A stretch of 64,000 nucleotides of DNA from Diploptera punctata (taxonomy: Eukaryota > Arthropoda > Insecta > Blattodea > Blaberidae), in NCBI GenBank assembly GCA_030220185.1, contig JASPKZ010010227.1, positions 42,635-106,634 on the forward strand, written 5' to 3'. The notes under the pieces are model-generated. The model was not told the DNA's origin. It saw nothing but the letters and a program-made list of their open reading frames with translations, and made no database searches. The position numbers were made by a program, and so were the translations under genes. Shown piece after piece: positions 21,740-34,320 of the stretch; within the stretch, counting starts at the first letter, position 1; the number at the start of each line of letters is the position of its first letter.

Positions 21740-22760
21740 TCATCATCATCATCACTCCAGGGATTAGGCAATTGCCCGTTCCGACTTCATAATACATCAG
21801 CCCATCGTCTTCTAGGTTTTCCAACATCACGCCTTCCTCTTGCTTGATAATTTCTTGCTAACAATGGATATCTCTCCTTACTCATTCCATCCATGTGATC
21901 AATCCATTTCTGTCTGTAATTCGTGACTTTATCATAAGTAATGCCACGAGTGATTTCCAAATTATCGATAAATTCACGACTCACGAAGTGAGGAGTGAAT
22001 TTATCTAGAGAATTTGGAAATCAAGAGTGGCATTTGTTAGGACTATTTAACGAATAAAATTAAGCTGTTTACTACCACAAATCATTATTTAACTATAGTT
22101 ATTTTAAAAATTTTATATATATTTAATGTAAACGGCGATGTTTGAAAACAAATGAGAAACGATAGGTACGCTTCTACTGCTTCTTTTGTTTATCACTGCA
22201 ACCAGATCATACTATTATTGCCAAAGGAACGCAATATTGTAAGAATGCTCTCTAGTGGAGAAAAAATGAAACACATCAATCTGTATATTAATTCATTTTT
22301 GATGTCGTATGATGTAAATATGACAATTATATTTTTTTCTCGATTATTACCTGGGAAAAAATACATTTAAGAAAGTGCAAACAGTGGTTTCTTTTTTGGT
22401 GGTATAATCAATTGCTACAAATGTTGACATGTAAGCACTATTATATACAATCTGGTAGCCGTATTTGTTATAGGCTCAGTCACTGCAAAATAACGGTCAG
22501 ACCTGTTCAGAATATTAAAAAGGAGGAGCTTTGTTTAATATATGATAATCCTAACACTGATAAATATTTCGTGAAACACGACTCTGATTGGTTGTAAAAC
22601 AGAAATCATTGAAACGTGATTGGTCATTGACTCCCATTTGGGGCATGAGTTAAATAGTCCAATAAAGGCTGTACTTTCAATTCTTCTCTTATATCCTCAT
22701 TTCTTATTCTATCAAGTCTTGTACATCCTTTAACTTGTCTTAGGAACCGCACAAGTCATG
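21740..22760 (-). mobile_element. LINE fragment split by GA-target copy 3
   Basis: Minus strand. Right part (22660-22760) reads K-G-C-T-R-L-D-R-I-R-N-E-D-I-R-E-E-L-K-V-Q-P-L-L. Left part (21931-21740) resumes D-K-V-T-N-Y-R-Q-K-W-I-D-H-M-D-G-M and ends in an antisense (GAT)n tail at 21740. The frame is continuous once the insertion is removed. Confidence 0.8.
21932..22659 (-). mobile_element. GA-target element, copy 3
   Basis: Longest copy, 728 bp, minus orientation: TCATAAGTAATGCCACGAG...GGGCATGAGTTAAATAGTC. The hairpin is at 21940-22035. Confidence 0.8.
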
Positions 22761-23560
22761 TGCAAGAAAATGGAGACAGGACTAAATTGTGTCCATATTA
22801 AAAATTGAATTTACTATACATTTTTTAAAAATTTAATTGCGAATTACTCGGAACTAAACTTTTTACACTTGTGGTCGTCTTCTTCCCAAGGTCTTCTTCC
22901 CAAGGTGCGATATCTTAACGTATTAGTATACTACAGGGCCGGAGAGAAAGTGATGGAGGGCTGTCCCTGCACTAGAGGGTCGCTTGATAATAAAATATCT
23001 AATTTAACACATTGCTTATCTGATGAATAAAGTGTGTGAAGTGGTTATATTTAAGAAGTTTTAGTGAAAGTGGTCATCAACTTTTACTTATCACGATCAG
23101 TAGACAGTAAATGTAAATATCTGCTCATACATTTTGTATTATGCGATTTCTCTAGTTTCCCTACACACATGACTGTATTAACAATCACATATGTTTAACA
23201 CCTGTTGCTCTTTTGCAAGAAAACCTGCATTCATAATGCGGGCACCAACACAGTATAGTTTGGAACAAGTCTTAAGGTATTTTCTTCCAAGCTGTCATAA
23301 ATCTAACTGCCCAGGCCGCCTCTAATGGAGAGATCATTCAAAAAGGGCGAAATGCCGGAAAACCCTCATTACTGCCAATCACTGAAAATTGGCGAGATTT
23401 TCAGCATTTCTCTTTTAAGCATATTTCCTAATTTTCTGTCAGAATATGTTTGTATACTTGGAATGACGGCAAATCTGTCAGTATTTCGCTACGTGCTTAG
23501 GAGGGTGCGAGTTGGGTTTAGCTAGTGGGAAAGGAGCGCTTGGAGAAAAAATAAGACTTG
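22761..23560. other. unassigned sequence
   Basis: No gene or repeat recognised. The GTCTTCTTCCCAAGG phrase is duplicated at about 22875-22905. Confidence 0.45.
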
Positions 23561-23564
23561 TCTT

Positions 23565-23960
23565 TCACTATATCTGTATATTGACATCTCCATTAGCCTG
23601 TCTGTTCATCTCTCTTTCTTCCAAACATTTTCGTAAGAATTTTATTCTCAAACACTCGTAATCTTTTATTCCCCCTTAAATAAGATTCAATATTTCTCAT
23701 CCATATAAATAACAGGGAGAATAACAGTTTTATATTTTTTTCAGTTTAATGTTTTTTTGAGAGAAGTTAGGACAACAGTCGCTGTAATTCATAATATCAT
23801 CAATTGAACCTATGTTTAATTTATTTGTGCAGCTCATTCCTGTTTGTAATTATTATTCCTGGTTATTTGAATTCAGCCATTTCTTCAAAATTTCCCTCAT
23901 TTGTCATTATCTGTCCATTTTCGTTATATAATGTATTTCTATGTGTAACCATATATTGTG
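23565..23960 (-). mobile_element. LINE fragment, dominant family
   Basis: Antisense of the RT C-terminal part (CTGTCTGTTCATCTCTCTTT...TTTGTCATTATCTGTCCATTTTC). Confidence 0.8.
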
Positions 23961-24229
23961 ACAGATCTATATGACCCCATGTACAAGACAGAGTTAATAA
24001 ATAAAACACAGTGTTAATTAAAAGTAATGTTAAATCAGATTTATCAGAATCAATGTGAAAACAAAATAAATAAATAAATAATCTTACTTGGGGAGAATTT
24101 TAGCAACAGAACCCTTTATGTGAAGGGATCATAAATAATGTAGCATTCAATTAGAGTAGAAATTTCTTAACCTGGGTTTATTTCAAAACCTCGAGTATAG
24201 AGTGATTTGGGGAACTTCAAACTTCCAAA

Positions 24230-24345
24230 TTTATCTTCTTCTTCTTCCTTCCAAGTATTAGGCCAAGGCCTGTTACGATCCTATAGAAAATGTCCCCTCC
24301 AGCGTATCATAAGACGGCCCAGGGATCTTCGTCCTCTTGGTATAT
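24230..24345 (-). mobile_element. LINE 3' end with (GAA)n tail, minus
   Basis: Begins CTTCTTCTTCTTCC and reads like the antisense 3' end of another LINE family. Short. Confidence 0.45.
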
Positions 24346-25270
24346 AATTATAAACAGCTTTGGGGATCCGATTTGAACTCATTTCGTATAAGACTTGAAA
24401 GCATAATAATAGTCCCTTCGATTGGTTGCTGGCCAAAGGAAGGCAAGACCAGTGATGGAGCTGCCATCTTATAGCCTCTGGTCAGGCTTTTCTGGAGAAG
24501 AAAATAAAATAAAGGAAAGAAGAAATTGAAGAAAGGAAAGACTCCCTAGCCCTCGGATGCCCTAATAGCGTCGGGGTCGAAAAAACAAGAGTTAACCAAG
24601 AAAAGTTAGATAGTAAAGTTAAAAAAGTCTGATATAAGTAAGTGGAAGAAAGATCGGTTAAAGATAAAAGTAAGGAGCAAAACACAAGTGGAAGCAATGT
24701 TTTGCTCAGCTTGGGCACCTTGTGGTCGCCATTCACATATCCCCTAGATGGGGACCCCTGAGGGATCCAAATTTATAGCTCTGGAAAATCCAAACCTAAA
24801 ATGAATGAAATAAAACTTCTAGCGAATAAAAATTAGAGTTAAGACATATTACTATCATCATCATCAACAATCATGTATTAAGCCCATGTGGCTTGTTCCG
24901 GTCTCATATATTCTCATTCAAAAAGTTAAATCTATGAGACTTTTAGTAATAATAATATTTCCTCTGGGTACGTTACTGGCGTTCCGCAGAGTGAGATATA
25001 CGATGGGTATGCCATCTTAAGACTAGACATCATAGCTCCCAGTTGTATGAACCCCAGATGGAGGGCTGCCTCTTCCGCTCCTATGGAGCGACATATTACC
25101 ATTTATTTAAGGAAATAAAAAGTCAAGACTTCGATACCACACTCACGAGGATAGACCAACGACACTTACACTTAATATTTCGTGGAGAGAAGATCTAGAT
25201 CGCATTTTGGAATAATATCTTGAATTTAATAATTACGGGACTTTGTAAAATGTATTTATTAGTATTAATA
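24346..25270. other. unassigned; possible repeat scraps
   Basis: 24475-24760 contains a purine-rich minus-strand open stretch without recognisable domains. 24860-24900 resembles a LINE (GAT)n tail antisense. No gene is supported. Confidence 0.4.
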
Positions 25271-26080
25271 AGCTGTTAGTTTATGCTGATGATGTAGTAC
25301 TATTGGCCGATAGCGAGGAGATATTAAAGGACAACACGCACACACTATTGAGTAACACTAAGAAATTAGGACTGGAAGTAAATATCAATAAAACTAAATA
25401 TATGATCGCACGTAGAAATACATTACATAATGGAAATGGACAGCTAATGACAAATGAGGGAAATTTTGAGAAGTGGCTGAATTCAAATACCTAGGAACAA
25501 TAATCACAAATAGGAATGAGATTCACAAAGAAATTTAAACATAGACTCAATTCTGGAAATGCGTGTTGTTATGCATTGCAGAGACTCTTGATGTCCCAAC
25601 TCCTTTCAAAAAACGTTAAACTGAAAATATATAAAACTATTATTCTACCAGTTATATTATATGGGTGCGAAACATGGACTCTTACTTTAAGGGAGGAAAG
25701 GAGATTACAAGTATTTGAGAATAAAGTACTTAGGAAAATTTTTGGACCAAACAGGTGAATGGAGAATACTACTTAACAATGAACTACATGGTCTTTATAG
25801 GAAGCCAGATATAATAAGAACAGTTAAGTCTCGTAGACATGTTGCACGTATGGGGAATGAAAGACATGCATGGACGCTTCTTGTAGGAAAGCCAGAGGGA
25901 AAACGCCCAGTTGGTAGACCAAGAATGAGGTGGGAGAATAACATTAACTATGATTTGAGCTCAGTAGATTATACAGGGAATGATTGGAAAGCATTAGCTC
26001 AGAATAGGGATGTATGGAGAGCTTATGTCTGCGCGGCCATGAACCTACGGGTTCGATAGTGCCAGCGAGTAAGTAAGTAA
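25270..26080 (+). mobile_element. LINE 3' part, dominant family
   Basis: Starts within V-Y-A-D-D-V-V-L-L-A-D-S-E-E and runs to A-M-N-L-R-V-R and a GTAAGTAAGTAA tail at 26067-26082. Broken by indels near 25475, 25530 and 25760. The 3' end matches 61253-61280. Confidence 0.85.
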
Positions 26081-26394
26081 GTAAAATTTCTTACAAAACA
26101 TGATTATTAATATAACGTAAATTCTCGTAAGTTTAGATCTCAAACGTTCCACAATATCTCAATTTTATCAAGCTAATTGTGGTACTTTTAGTGTTTTTTA
26201 ATTAAATAAAATTAATTAATCCATTAACTGTTGTGTGCTTTCACGCAACTTTCCTTTCGAACCCGTGAATAGATAAGAATCTCAGTGCTTCATCCTAAAG
26301 GAACCATCGGACTTCCGAGCTAGGGCAATCTAAATTACTATTGCGACAACTAGCGACGCAACGACACCTGCCCCAAAATGTTTTCCCTGCCCAA

Positions 26395-27000
26395 TATTTA
26401 GCTTTATTGACATTTACTTCTTCACTTCACGGGCTAGGCAAATTGTCTGTTCCGCCTCACAGTTGTTCTGTCTATCTTTTCACTGGCCTTCCTACATTCC
26501 TTGAACCTCTTGGCTTGTAGTTAAATGCTGCTTTTGATAATCTTGTTACGTTCATTCTTTCTACATGTCTAAACCATTTATATCTATATTCTTTGATTTT
26601 ATCATTCAGTGGATATATATTGAACTCTGTTCTTATATCTTCATTCTTCATCCAATCCAATCTTGTGCAGCCTTTTGTTCTTCTAAGGGAGTTCATTTTT
26701 ACGCTTTGTATTCTACTTTGTATTTTTATCATTACCCAAGTTTTACTTCCATAAAGTAATGCAGGATCTACCAATGTTTTTATAAAACTTCAATCTAGTA
26801 TCTCTTCTTGTATAGTTCCGCATATCATTTGAAATTTCGACAGTTTCATATTTATGTCTCTTTCAGTTTTTATGTTTATAGTAAAATTAAAACCTAAGTA
26901 ATTACAATTTTTTACATGTTTCTATTATGATTTTTTATCTTATATCTTCATTTCCCCAAAATGCCATTATTTGATTTTCTTCTTTTGATATTTTAAAATT
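26395..27000 (-). mobile_element. LINE fragment, third family
   Basis: Minus-strand open region 26774-26472: L-L-Y-G-S-K-T-W-V-M, G-C-T-R-L-D-W-M-K-N-E-D-I-R-T-E, R-G-S-R-N-V-G-R-P-V-K-R. The same family recurs at 54395-54590. Confidence 0.75.
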
Positions 27001-27479
27001 ATATTCTTGGAATATAACTGATTTAAATGATGTAAAGAGTATTGTCAATTATTATTTACATTTTCTTGAATAATAACCGACGTTTACTTCCAGTCCCAAT
27101 TTCTTTTAGTGTTACTAAATAGAGTGTGAGTGTTGGCATTTAGTATCTCCTCACTATAATATTAATGTATCGGTATTAGATTGTTGTCAAATTACGGTAT
27201 TATCTGGAAGGTGGTGAATGTGATGAAGAACAGGAAATGTAAAACATGAAATTATATTTTGGAAATCACGTATATCGTATATTTAGGAGTTTAAGTGAAA
27301 ACTGGAATTATGAACAGCTCTGGGGGAACTTTCCAATTTTATTTGCTCACTCTCTTATCCTAACATAGATGTAAAGGAGAAAATATACTTGAATAAGCAA
27401 AGACCGGATATTCAAACATTAAATTGAGACAATCAAATCTTCAGAGGATAAAGAGGGTGTACAACTCAATGGTATTAAT

Positions 27480-28740
27480 AAGCTGCTAGTTTTATGTTAT
27501 GATGTAGTATTATTAGGCGATCCTGACTTACTCCCTACATTGACGATTGATCATCAATGTGGATTTAGAAGAAACAGATCTACAACAGATCAATTTTTAG
27601 TAACTTATAAGACATATTTTAGAAAACAAATAGGACAAAGTGGCACTGTACATCAACTGCATGTAGACTTCAAAATGCACACAATTCAATTATGAGGGAG
27701 AAGTGTATAGTTTCTTGCCGGAGTTCGGAATTCCTAAAAAGTTAGACTTATTCGAATGTGTCTAAATGGCACAAAGGGTAGGGCGCGTGTAGGCATTTTT
27801 CAGATGCTTTTGAAATTCACAATAGATTAAAGCAAGGATGTGCACTATCTTCTCTAATATTCAATTTGGACTAGAGGATACAATCAAATATTTAGAGGAT
27901 GAAGAAGGCCTACAACACAATGGTATTAATGAACTGTTAGTTTATCATGAAGTATTATTATTAGAAGATAGCGAGGAGATACTAAGGGCCAACACGCACA
28001 CTCTATTGTGTAACACTAAGAAATTGGGGCTGAAAGTAAACGTAAAAAATATATGTTCACACATAAAAATACAATACCTAATGGAAATGGACAGTTAATG
28101 ACAAATGAGCGAAATGTTGAAGTGGCTGAATTCAAATACCTAGGAACAATAATTACAAATAGGAATGAGATACTCGAATAAATTAAACATATGCTGAATT
28201 CTGATAATGGATGCTATTATGCATTACAGGGACTCTTGTCCCAACTTCTCTCAAAAAACATTAAACTGAAAATATATAAAACTGTTATTCTACCTATTAT
28301 AGTAATATGTGGTTGTGAAACATGGACTCTATCTTTAAGGGAGGAGAAAATATTACGAGTATTTAAGAATAAAGTTCTTAAGAACATTTTTGGACCAAAG
28401 ACAAATTAACAAATAGGCAAATGGAGAAGACTACTTAACAGTGAGCTACACGATCTTTAGGGGAAATCAGGCACAATAAGAACAGCTAAGTCTCGTAGAC
28501 TGCGATGGGTAGGACATGTGTCACAAATGGAGAATGAAAGAAGGGCATGGAGGGCTTCTTTTAGGGAAACTAGAAGGATAACGCCCAGTTAATAGATCAA
28601 AAATTTAGGTGGGAAAATTACATTAACCATGATTTGATATTATACATGAGATGATTGGAAAACATTTTAGCTCAGGATAGGGATATTACTGGCGGAGGAT
28701 TGTGAGGGAAGCCAAAAGGCTCAATAACACGATGGTTTGA
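27480..28740 (+). mobile_element. LINE RT fragment, dominant family, degraded
   Basis: Covers C-G-F-R-R-N-R-S-T-T-D-Q (27550) through the end of the RT and C-terminus, with many frameshifts. Two deletions distort the middle. Confidence 0.8.
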
Positions 28741-29230
28741 CGAGGAAGTCTAGTTTATATTTTCGCTTTCAATTCGTCAATGCATGAAATGTTATTGTCA
28801 GATTGATGCCCACTTCCTCAATTTGCAAGGACGGCACAACAATGGGTCGCTCTGCTTCACTGAACGAAAGTCAAGAATACAATGAGAGAAAGTAATACGG
28901 AAATAGTCCATAACTGACCCGCTACGGGCCACGAGGTTCCTTGGAGTAGGCCCTATGTAAACATAAAAACACTAACTTTGTAATCGGACACAGCATTTTT
29001 TCTTCACAAAACAATCTTCTGTTCTTAAAGCATCGAACCAACTTATTTAAAACACTTAACATTATATGTATATATAGTCCTCTGTGTTGCCTGCTTCCTG
29101 ACGGTTTGATAACCTGCGGGGTTGAAAATTGTAATTGTTAAATTAACTTAATTGCAAAATTTTCAATCTAATCTCTACCTTGGGATTTGGTGTGTGTTGT
29201 GACCATTGTACACATTGGTTTAATTCCTAA
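28741..29230. other. unassigned sequence
   Basis: No gene or repeat recognised. Confidence 0.45.
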
Positions 29231-29234
29231 AAAA

Positions 29235-29470
29235 AAAAATCAATCTCGGTGCCAGGAGAGGTGGTGGTATACAATTTTTAATCGTCTAAATTGTGCACCA
29301 GATTCCTGAATTAAATCACAAATCTCTCCGCAGTGCATATGTTGAGAAGGCATGTTGTACTGTGATAGCGATTCGTCCGTCGGAGGGAGACGTTAAGCCT
29401 GGGAGTTCTCTTGGTGCTTTTCGGCAGGAGTAGGCTATGTCCCAGCACTGAGTTTCACTTCTCCATTTTC
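29235..29470 (+). repeat. conserved insect repeat block
   Basis: Contains ATTCGTCCGTCGGAGGGAGA, GTTAAGCCTGGGAG and AGGAGTAGGCTATGTCCCAG. I associate this phrase with a widespread insect LINE 3' UTR, from memory. More GC-rich than its surroundings. Confidence 0.5.
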
Positions 29471-29679
29471 TTCATCGTCATGTCTCATACAACATACTTT
29501 ACACTACACAGACACACAAAAATACACTCATTTTACACTCCTCTTTGCACAATACAATAATACATCCACGTAAAGTGATCTACTGAAGTGGTGCGTAAAT
29601 TGAAAATAGAACATATTAACGACATCTATCCGCCCATGGTGGAACTCGAAGGACGTAAAGTGCAGTGGGTGGCAATAGA

Positions 29680-29715
<36 letters not shown>

Positions 29716-29778
29716 GTTATAATTAAATGTTTAACATTAAGCGATGCAAGCTTAATATGGAATGATAAGAAAAATAAA

Positions 29779-29848
29779 TGCCTGGACGGGATTCGAACCC
29801 GGATCTCTGAGTCTGTACCTCAGCGTGATATCCATTACACTACCAGGC
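29779..29848 (-). pseudogene. tRNA-like sequence, left arm
   Basis: GCCTGGT start, CCAGGC end, 5-bp anticodon-type stem CTGAG/CTCAG with 7-nt loop GTACAGA, and B box GGTTCGAATCCC. The T stem has a mismatch and the D arm is weak. About 70 nt. More likely a tRNA relic used as a Pol III promoter than a functional tRNA. Confidence 0.6.
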
Positions 29849-29944
29849 GAATCCAATTCAAACACTTATTTTTCTTATATATGTATTATATTTATGTATT
29901 ATATTTATGTATATATAAGAAAAATAAGTGTTTGAATTGGATTC

Positions 29945-30014
29945 GCCTGGTAGTGTAATGGATATCACGCTGAGGTACAGACTCAGAGATCCGGGTTCGA
30001 ATCCCGTCCAGGCA
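29945..30014 (+). pseudogene. tRNA-like sequence, right arm
   Basis: Reverse-complement twin of 29779-29848, with no base differences that I could find. Confidence 0.6.
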
Positions 30015-30032
30015 TTTATTTTTCTTATCATT

Positions 30033-30038
<6 letters not shown>

Positions 30039-30063
<25 letters not shown>

Positions 30064-30540
30064 CGAGAGGTTAACAGCAAAAGTGGACCAAGTTAAACAA
30101 ATTGAAATCCTAGTTTAATGTGAATTTTGGTTCAAAATATCAACAATTATACAGAGCAATGGTGTGCCAAGTATTTCATTTGTTCTACTTCATTGCAAAA
30201 AAAATGTTTAATTCATCTGCAATAAATGCATTACTTTAATTTTATATCAGTTTTTCTCAAAATATGAACTTGGTCCCCTTTTGCTCTGAATCATTCGTAT
30301 GTGTATATTTCTTCAATACTTTTTTCAAAAATTTCCTTTAATTTTCAATTCGTTCTTTGTCCAAACAACATTCCAATATTGTAATATTTTAATGACAGAT
30401 TTTAAATTTCTTGCTTTGAAAATCCTTCTTTATTTCTTCTATGTTTTTTAACTTCTTGAAATTGGTTAGAAGCAAGGGGTCTTACGGAAGAAGATGCATT
30501 AGACACACATTTCTGATGAGAAATCACTTTTCATTAATTG
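30039..30540. other. unassigned AT-rich sequence
   Basis: (TA)n to 30062, then AT-rich sequence without recognised features. Confidence 0.45.
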
Positions 30541-30564
30541 AGAACAATAAAAAAACAATTCAAT

Positions 30565-30985
30565 ATATTTTTTTGCGATAGTAAGCAAATTATAAGAGAC
30601 AACAAACAGATTCTATTAAATAACACAAAGAAATTAGGGCTGGAAGTAAACATCAATAAAACTAAATACTTGTTCACATATAAATATACATTAAATAATG
30701 GAAATGGACAATTAATGACAAATGTGGGCAATTTTCAAGAAATGGCTGAATTAAAATACCTAGGAACAATAACTATAAATGGAATGAGATGCACAAAGAA
30801 ATTAAACATAGACTCAATTCTGCAAATGCATGCTATTATGCATTATATGGACTCTTGTCTTAACAACTTAAAAAAAAAAACATTACACTGAAAATATATA
30901 AAACTGTTATTCTCCCAGTTATATTATAAGGATGTCAAACATGGACTCTTACTTTAAGATAGAAGATTTTAGAATAACGTTCTTG
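30565..30985 (+). mobile_element. LINE fragment, dominant family
   Basis: Matches N-T-K-K-L-G-L-E-V-N-I-N-K-T-K-Y through the C-E-T-W-T-L region, with frameshifts. Confidence 0.8.
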
Positions 30986-31009
30986 GGAAAATGTTTGTAC
31001 CATTTTTAC

Positions 31010-31800
31010 TCGCGATAGTGAGCAAATTTTAAGATACAAGAAACATTCTACTAAATAAACACAAAGAAAGTGGACCTGGGAGTAAACATCAATAAAACTA
31101 AATATATGCTCACACATAGAAATATATTATATGATGGAAATGGACAGTTAATGACAAATGAGGGAAATTTTGAAGTGGCTGCTTTCAAATACTTAGGAAC
31201 AATAATTACAAATAGGAATGAGATGCTCAGAGAAATTAAACATATGCTCAATTCTAGAAAGCATGCTATTATGCATTACAGGGATTTTTGTTGTCCCAAT
31301 TTCTCTAAAAAAAAGTTAAATAGAAAATATATATAACTTATATTCTTCCAGTTATATTATAGGCCTATGGGTGCGAAACATGGACTCTTAATTTATTTTA
31401 GATTCCAGAATAAAGTTCTTAGGAAAACATTTTGACCAAAGAGAGACGAACAACAAGCGAATGGAGAAGACTGTATAGCAGTGAGACTGCTACATGATAT
31501 TTGTGGAAAAGCAGATATAATAAAGGTAAAGTTATCCCACTATAGGCCTCAGGAGGCCCTTGGGGTAGTCGGAGGTTAAGGCTTCCACTTTTCTGGACAA
31601 TCGGCACTTGATGTCAGCTGAATTGTCAACCCTGCGTGACGGCTGCCTTCACCCCCAGAACAAGCGTCTAGTTCTCATTTCCATTAGAGGCTGAGTCAAC
31701 ATCAGGGCCAGGGCCATAGTGCCACTATGTTACAGCGTGCCCCCAACCAGATATAATAAGAACGGTTAAGTCTCGTAGACTAAATTATGGCAACTTATGG
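31010..31800 (+). mobile_element. LINE fragment, dominant family, with SINE inside
   Basis: A second, separate copy of the same region. It is split at 31524 by a minus-strand SINE and resumes at 31748 (CAGATATAATAAGAACGG). Confidence 0.8.
31524..31747 (-). mobile_element. tRNA-derived SINE, family 2 (5' truncated)
   Basis: Antisense of the body of the 43951/44475 SINEs. Flanked by CAGATATAATAA at 31512-31523 and 31748-31759, a clean 12-bp target duplication. The tRNA head is missing. Confidence 0.85.
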
Positions 31801-31807
31801 TAACATA

Positions 31808-32002
31808 GTCGGACACGGTGGTCTAGCGGTTATGTTCCTTACATCTACTCCCGAAGGTCGCGAGTTGAAACTCATTTTGTAGGGGTGGAAAATCCAAGAA
31901 TAAATCCTGTGGGAGTTTGAAGATTTTTAGTCTCGTAAAAGAACCGCAAGCATGAATAAAAAGGGCTATGTTAAAAATTTAACCGACCTTCATCCATCCA
32001 TC
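31808..32002 (+). mobile_element. tRNA-derived SINE, family 3
   Basis: A box GGTGGTCTAGCGGTTATGTTCC and a degenerate B box GGTCGCGAGTTGAAACTC. The tail is CATCCATCCATCC. Relatives at 12050 and 58740, both minus. Confidence 0.7.
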
Positions 32003-32169
32003 CAAGTAACACTTTAGTTGCCTACTAGTTGTCTCATTGAGGCGATGTGGTAACCACATGGCACACATTGGCATATTTAGTTAAATAAGCTTAACTAAAT
32101 TAGCTTGGTTAAGAAACTCCAACTAGGGAGCAACAGTCTCCCCACGTTGGTCGTATGGGATACACATTA

Positions 32170-32175
32170 CACACT

Positions 32176-32220
<45 letters not shown>

Positions 32221-32232
32221 GTATATATGTAC

Positions 32233-32264
<32 letters not shown>
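32170..32264 (+). repeat. (CA)n-(TA)n compound microsatellite
   Basis: About 24 CA units, a short ATGTATATATGTACG bridge, then about 18 TA units. Confidence 0.95.
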
Positions 32265-32269
<5 letters not shown>

Positions 32270-32324
32270 AGGCTACACAGCCATATAAACAATACAGAAC
32301 TGTGAATGATAATTAATTGAAAAA

Positions 32325-33030
32325 ATAACTCACTGTCACTAACGAACCCGGAAGTTAATGACCGCGCAAACATAAGCTCTACATACATAAATATTCTGAG
32401 GTAATATTACCCAATCATTCCCTATGAAATTCACCCTGTTAAATCATGGATAATGTTCTTCTCCAACCTCATTCTTGACCAACCTACTGGATGATATCCC
32501 TCTGGTTTTCCTACTAGAGTTTCCATGCATGTTTCATTCCCCATTCGTACCTCATGTCCTGCCCTTCGCAGACCAGAAGATTTAATTGTTCTTATTATAT
32601 ATGGTTTCCCATACAGATCATGTAGTTCACAGTTATGAAGTCTTTTCCATTCACCTGTCCGTTCATCTTTCTTTGATCCAAAAAAACTTTCCTAAGAACT
32701 TTATTCTCAAATACTCGTAAATTTTTCTCCTCTCTTATAGTAAGAGTCCAGGTTTCAAATCCATATAATGTAACTGCAGAATAACAGTGTTATATATTTT
32801 TAGTTTAATGTTTTTTTTATAGAAGTTGGGACAACAGTCACTATAATGCATAATAGCACGCATTTCCAGAATTGAGTCTATGTTTAATTTATTTGTGCAC
32901 CTCATTTCTGTTTGTAACTATTGTTCCTAGGTATTTGAATTCAGCCACTTCTTCACAATTCCTCTCATTTGTCATTAACTGTCCATTTCCATTATATAAT
33001 TGATTTCTATGTGTGAACATATCGCTTATT
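32325..33030 (-). mobile_element. LINE 3' part, dominant family
   Basis: Antisense from the C-terminus (about 32330) to the TTGTCATTAACTGTCCATTTCC region; degraded. Confidence 0.8.
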
Positions 33031-33229
33031 TGCGAGAAGAATTACATAAATCAATTTTTTTTCAGGAGATGCATTCAAAGGTTTGAAATTAAGAGAACTA
33101 TGCCACTATTTGTCATAAATATCAAATTACTGTACCAACTCATTGTATGCAACCGCTTATGCCGTTCTTCCGGAATACAGAACTGAGTTTTGTCTTCCAT
33201 GTAGTGCCAATAACTAAAAATCGGCAATT

Positions 33230-33545
33230 TTTTAGTCATCACTCTTCTCGCAAATGAACGATATGTTTAGTTTTATTGATGTTTTCTTCTTCTTTAGTAG
33301 GCGACTGCAACCTCATTAAAGTTTTGGCCTCCTCAACAATTTTTCTCCACCTAGATCTATCCTGGATACAGACTGGCCAATTTCCAATTTTTATCTCCAA
33401 TATATCCTTTATAACATCATCCTGCCATCTGTTTTTTGGGCGTCCAGATGTTCTGGTGCATATTGGTTTCCATTTGTATATTCTTCTTACAAGCTTATCT
33501 TCCTGCATTCTATTTATATGTCCACACCAGCGCAGTCTTTGAGCT
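33230..33545 (-). mobile_element. LINE C-terminus, fourth family
   Basis: Minus-strand open region: R-R-I-Y-K-W-K-P, R-T-S-G-R-P-K-N-R-W, N-W-P-V-C-I-Q-D-R-S-R-W-R-K-I-V-E-E-A-K-T. This is a typical LINE C-terminal end. Confidence 0.7.
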
Positions 33546-33589
33546 TTAATGTGGTTTATTTATATTTTTATTTCGTATTAGATTATTTA

Positions 33590-34320
33590 ATATCAGTAAA
33601 ACTAAATATATGGCCACACGTAGAAATTCAGTATATAATGGAAATGGACAGCTAATGACAAATGAGCGAAATTTTGAGGAAGTGGCTGAATTCAAATAGC
33701 TAGGAACAATAATCACAAATAGGAATGAGATGCACAAAGAAATTAAACATAGGCTCAATTCTGGAAATACATGCTATTATGCATTGCAGAGACTTTTGAG
33801 CCCCAACTCCTTTAAAAAAGCGTTAAGCTGAAAATATATAAAACTATTATTCTACCAGTTATACTATATGGGTGCGAAACATGGACTCTTACTTTAAGGG
33901 AGGAAAGGAGATTACGAGTATTTGAGAATAAAGTTCTTAGGAAAATTTTTTGGACCAAAGAGAGATGAACAGACTAGTGAATGGAGAAGACTACATACCA
34001 ATGAACTACATGGTCTTTATAGGAAGCCAGATATAATAAGAACAGTTAAGTCTCGTAGACTGCGATGGGCAGGACATTTTGCGCGTATGGGGAATGAAAG
34101 ACGTGCATGGAAACTTCTTGTAGGAAAGCCAGAAGGAAAACGCCCAGTTGGTAGACCAAGAATGAGGTGGGAGAACAACATTAACTATGATTTGAGGGAA
34201 GTAGATTATACAGGGAATGATTGGAAAGCATTAGCTCAGGATAGGGATGTATGGAGAGCTTATGTCCGCGCGGCCATGAACCTACGGGTTCGATAGTGCC
34301 AGTGAGTAAGTGAGTAAGTA
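33590..34320 (+). mobile_element. LINE 3' part, dominant family
   Basis: Closest in the window to the 61.3-kb copy. The C-terminal 124 codons are open (33922-34296) through A-M-N-L-R-V-R, with a GTGAGTAAGTGAGTAAGTA tail. Upstream frames are broken by small indels. Confidence 0.85.

Larger units (their letters stand above)
29717..30038. mobile_element. foldback element with tRNA-like arms (29.7 kb)
   Basis: A 128-bp arm (29755-29882) and its exact or near-exact reverse complement (29911-30038) flank a 28-nt spacer. A tail of about 38 nt (29717-29754) precedes the left arm. Both sides abut (TA)n, so a target duplication cannot be read. Each arm holds a tRNA-like sequence. Confidence 0.85.

Noticed and set aside
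21787..21984. Protein starting with a novel N-terminus fused to a LINE C-terminus
   Set aside because: The first residues are translation of the GA-target element's hairpin end; the fusion is an insertion artefact.
29665..30080. Mirror-image open frames on both strands with an identical 40-residue core
   Set aside because: Identical because the DNA is palindromic; they read through tRNA-like sequence.
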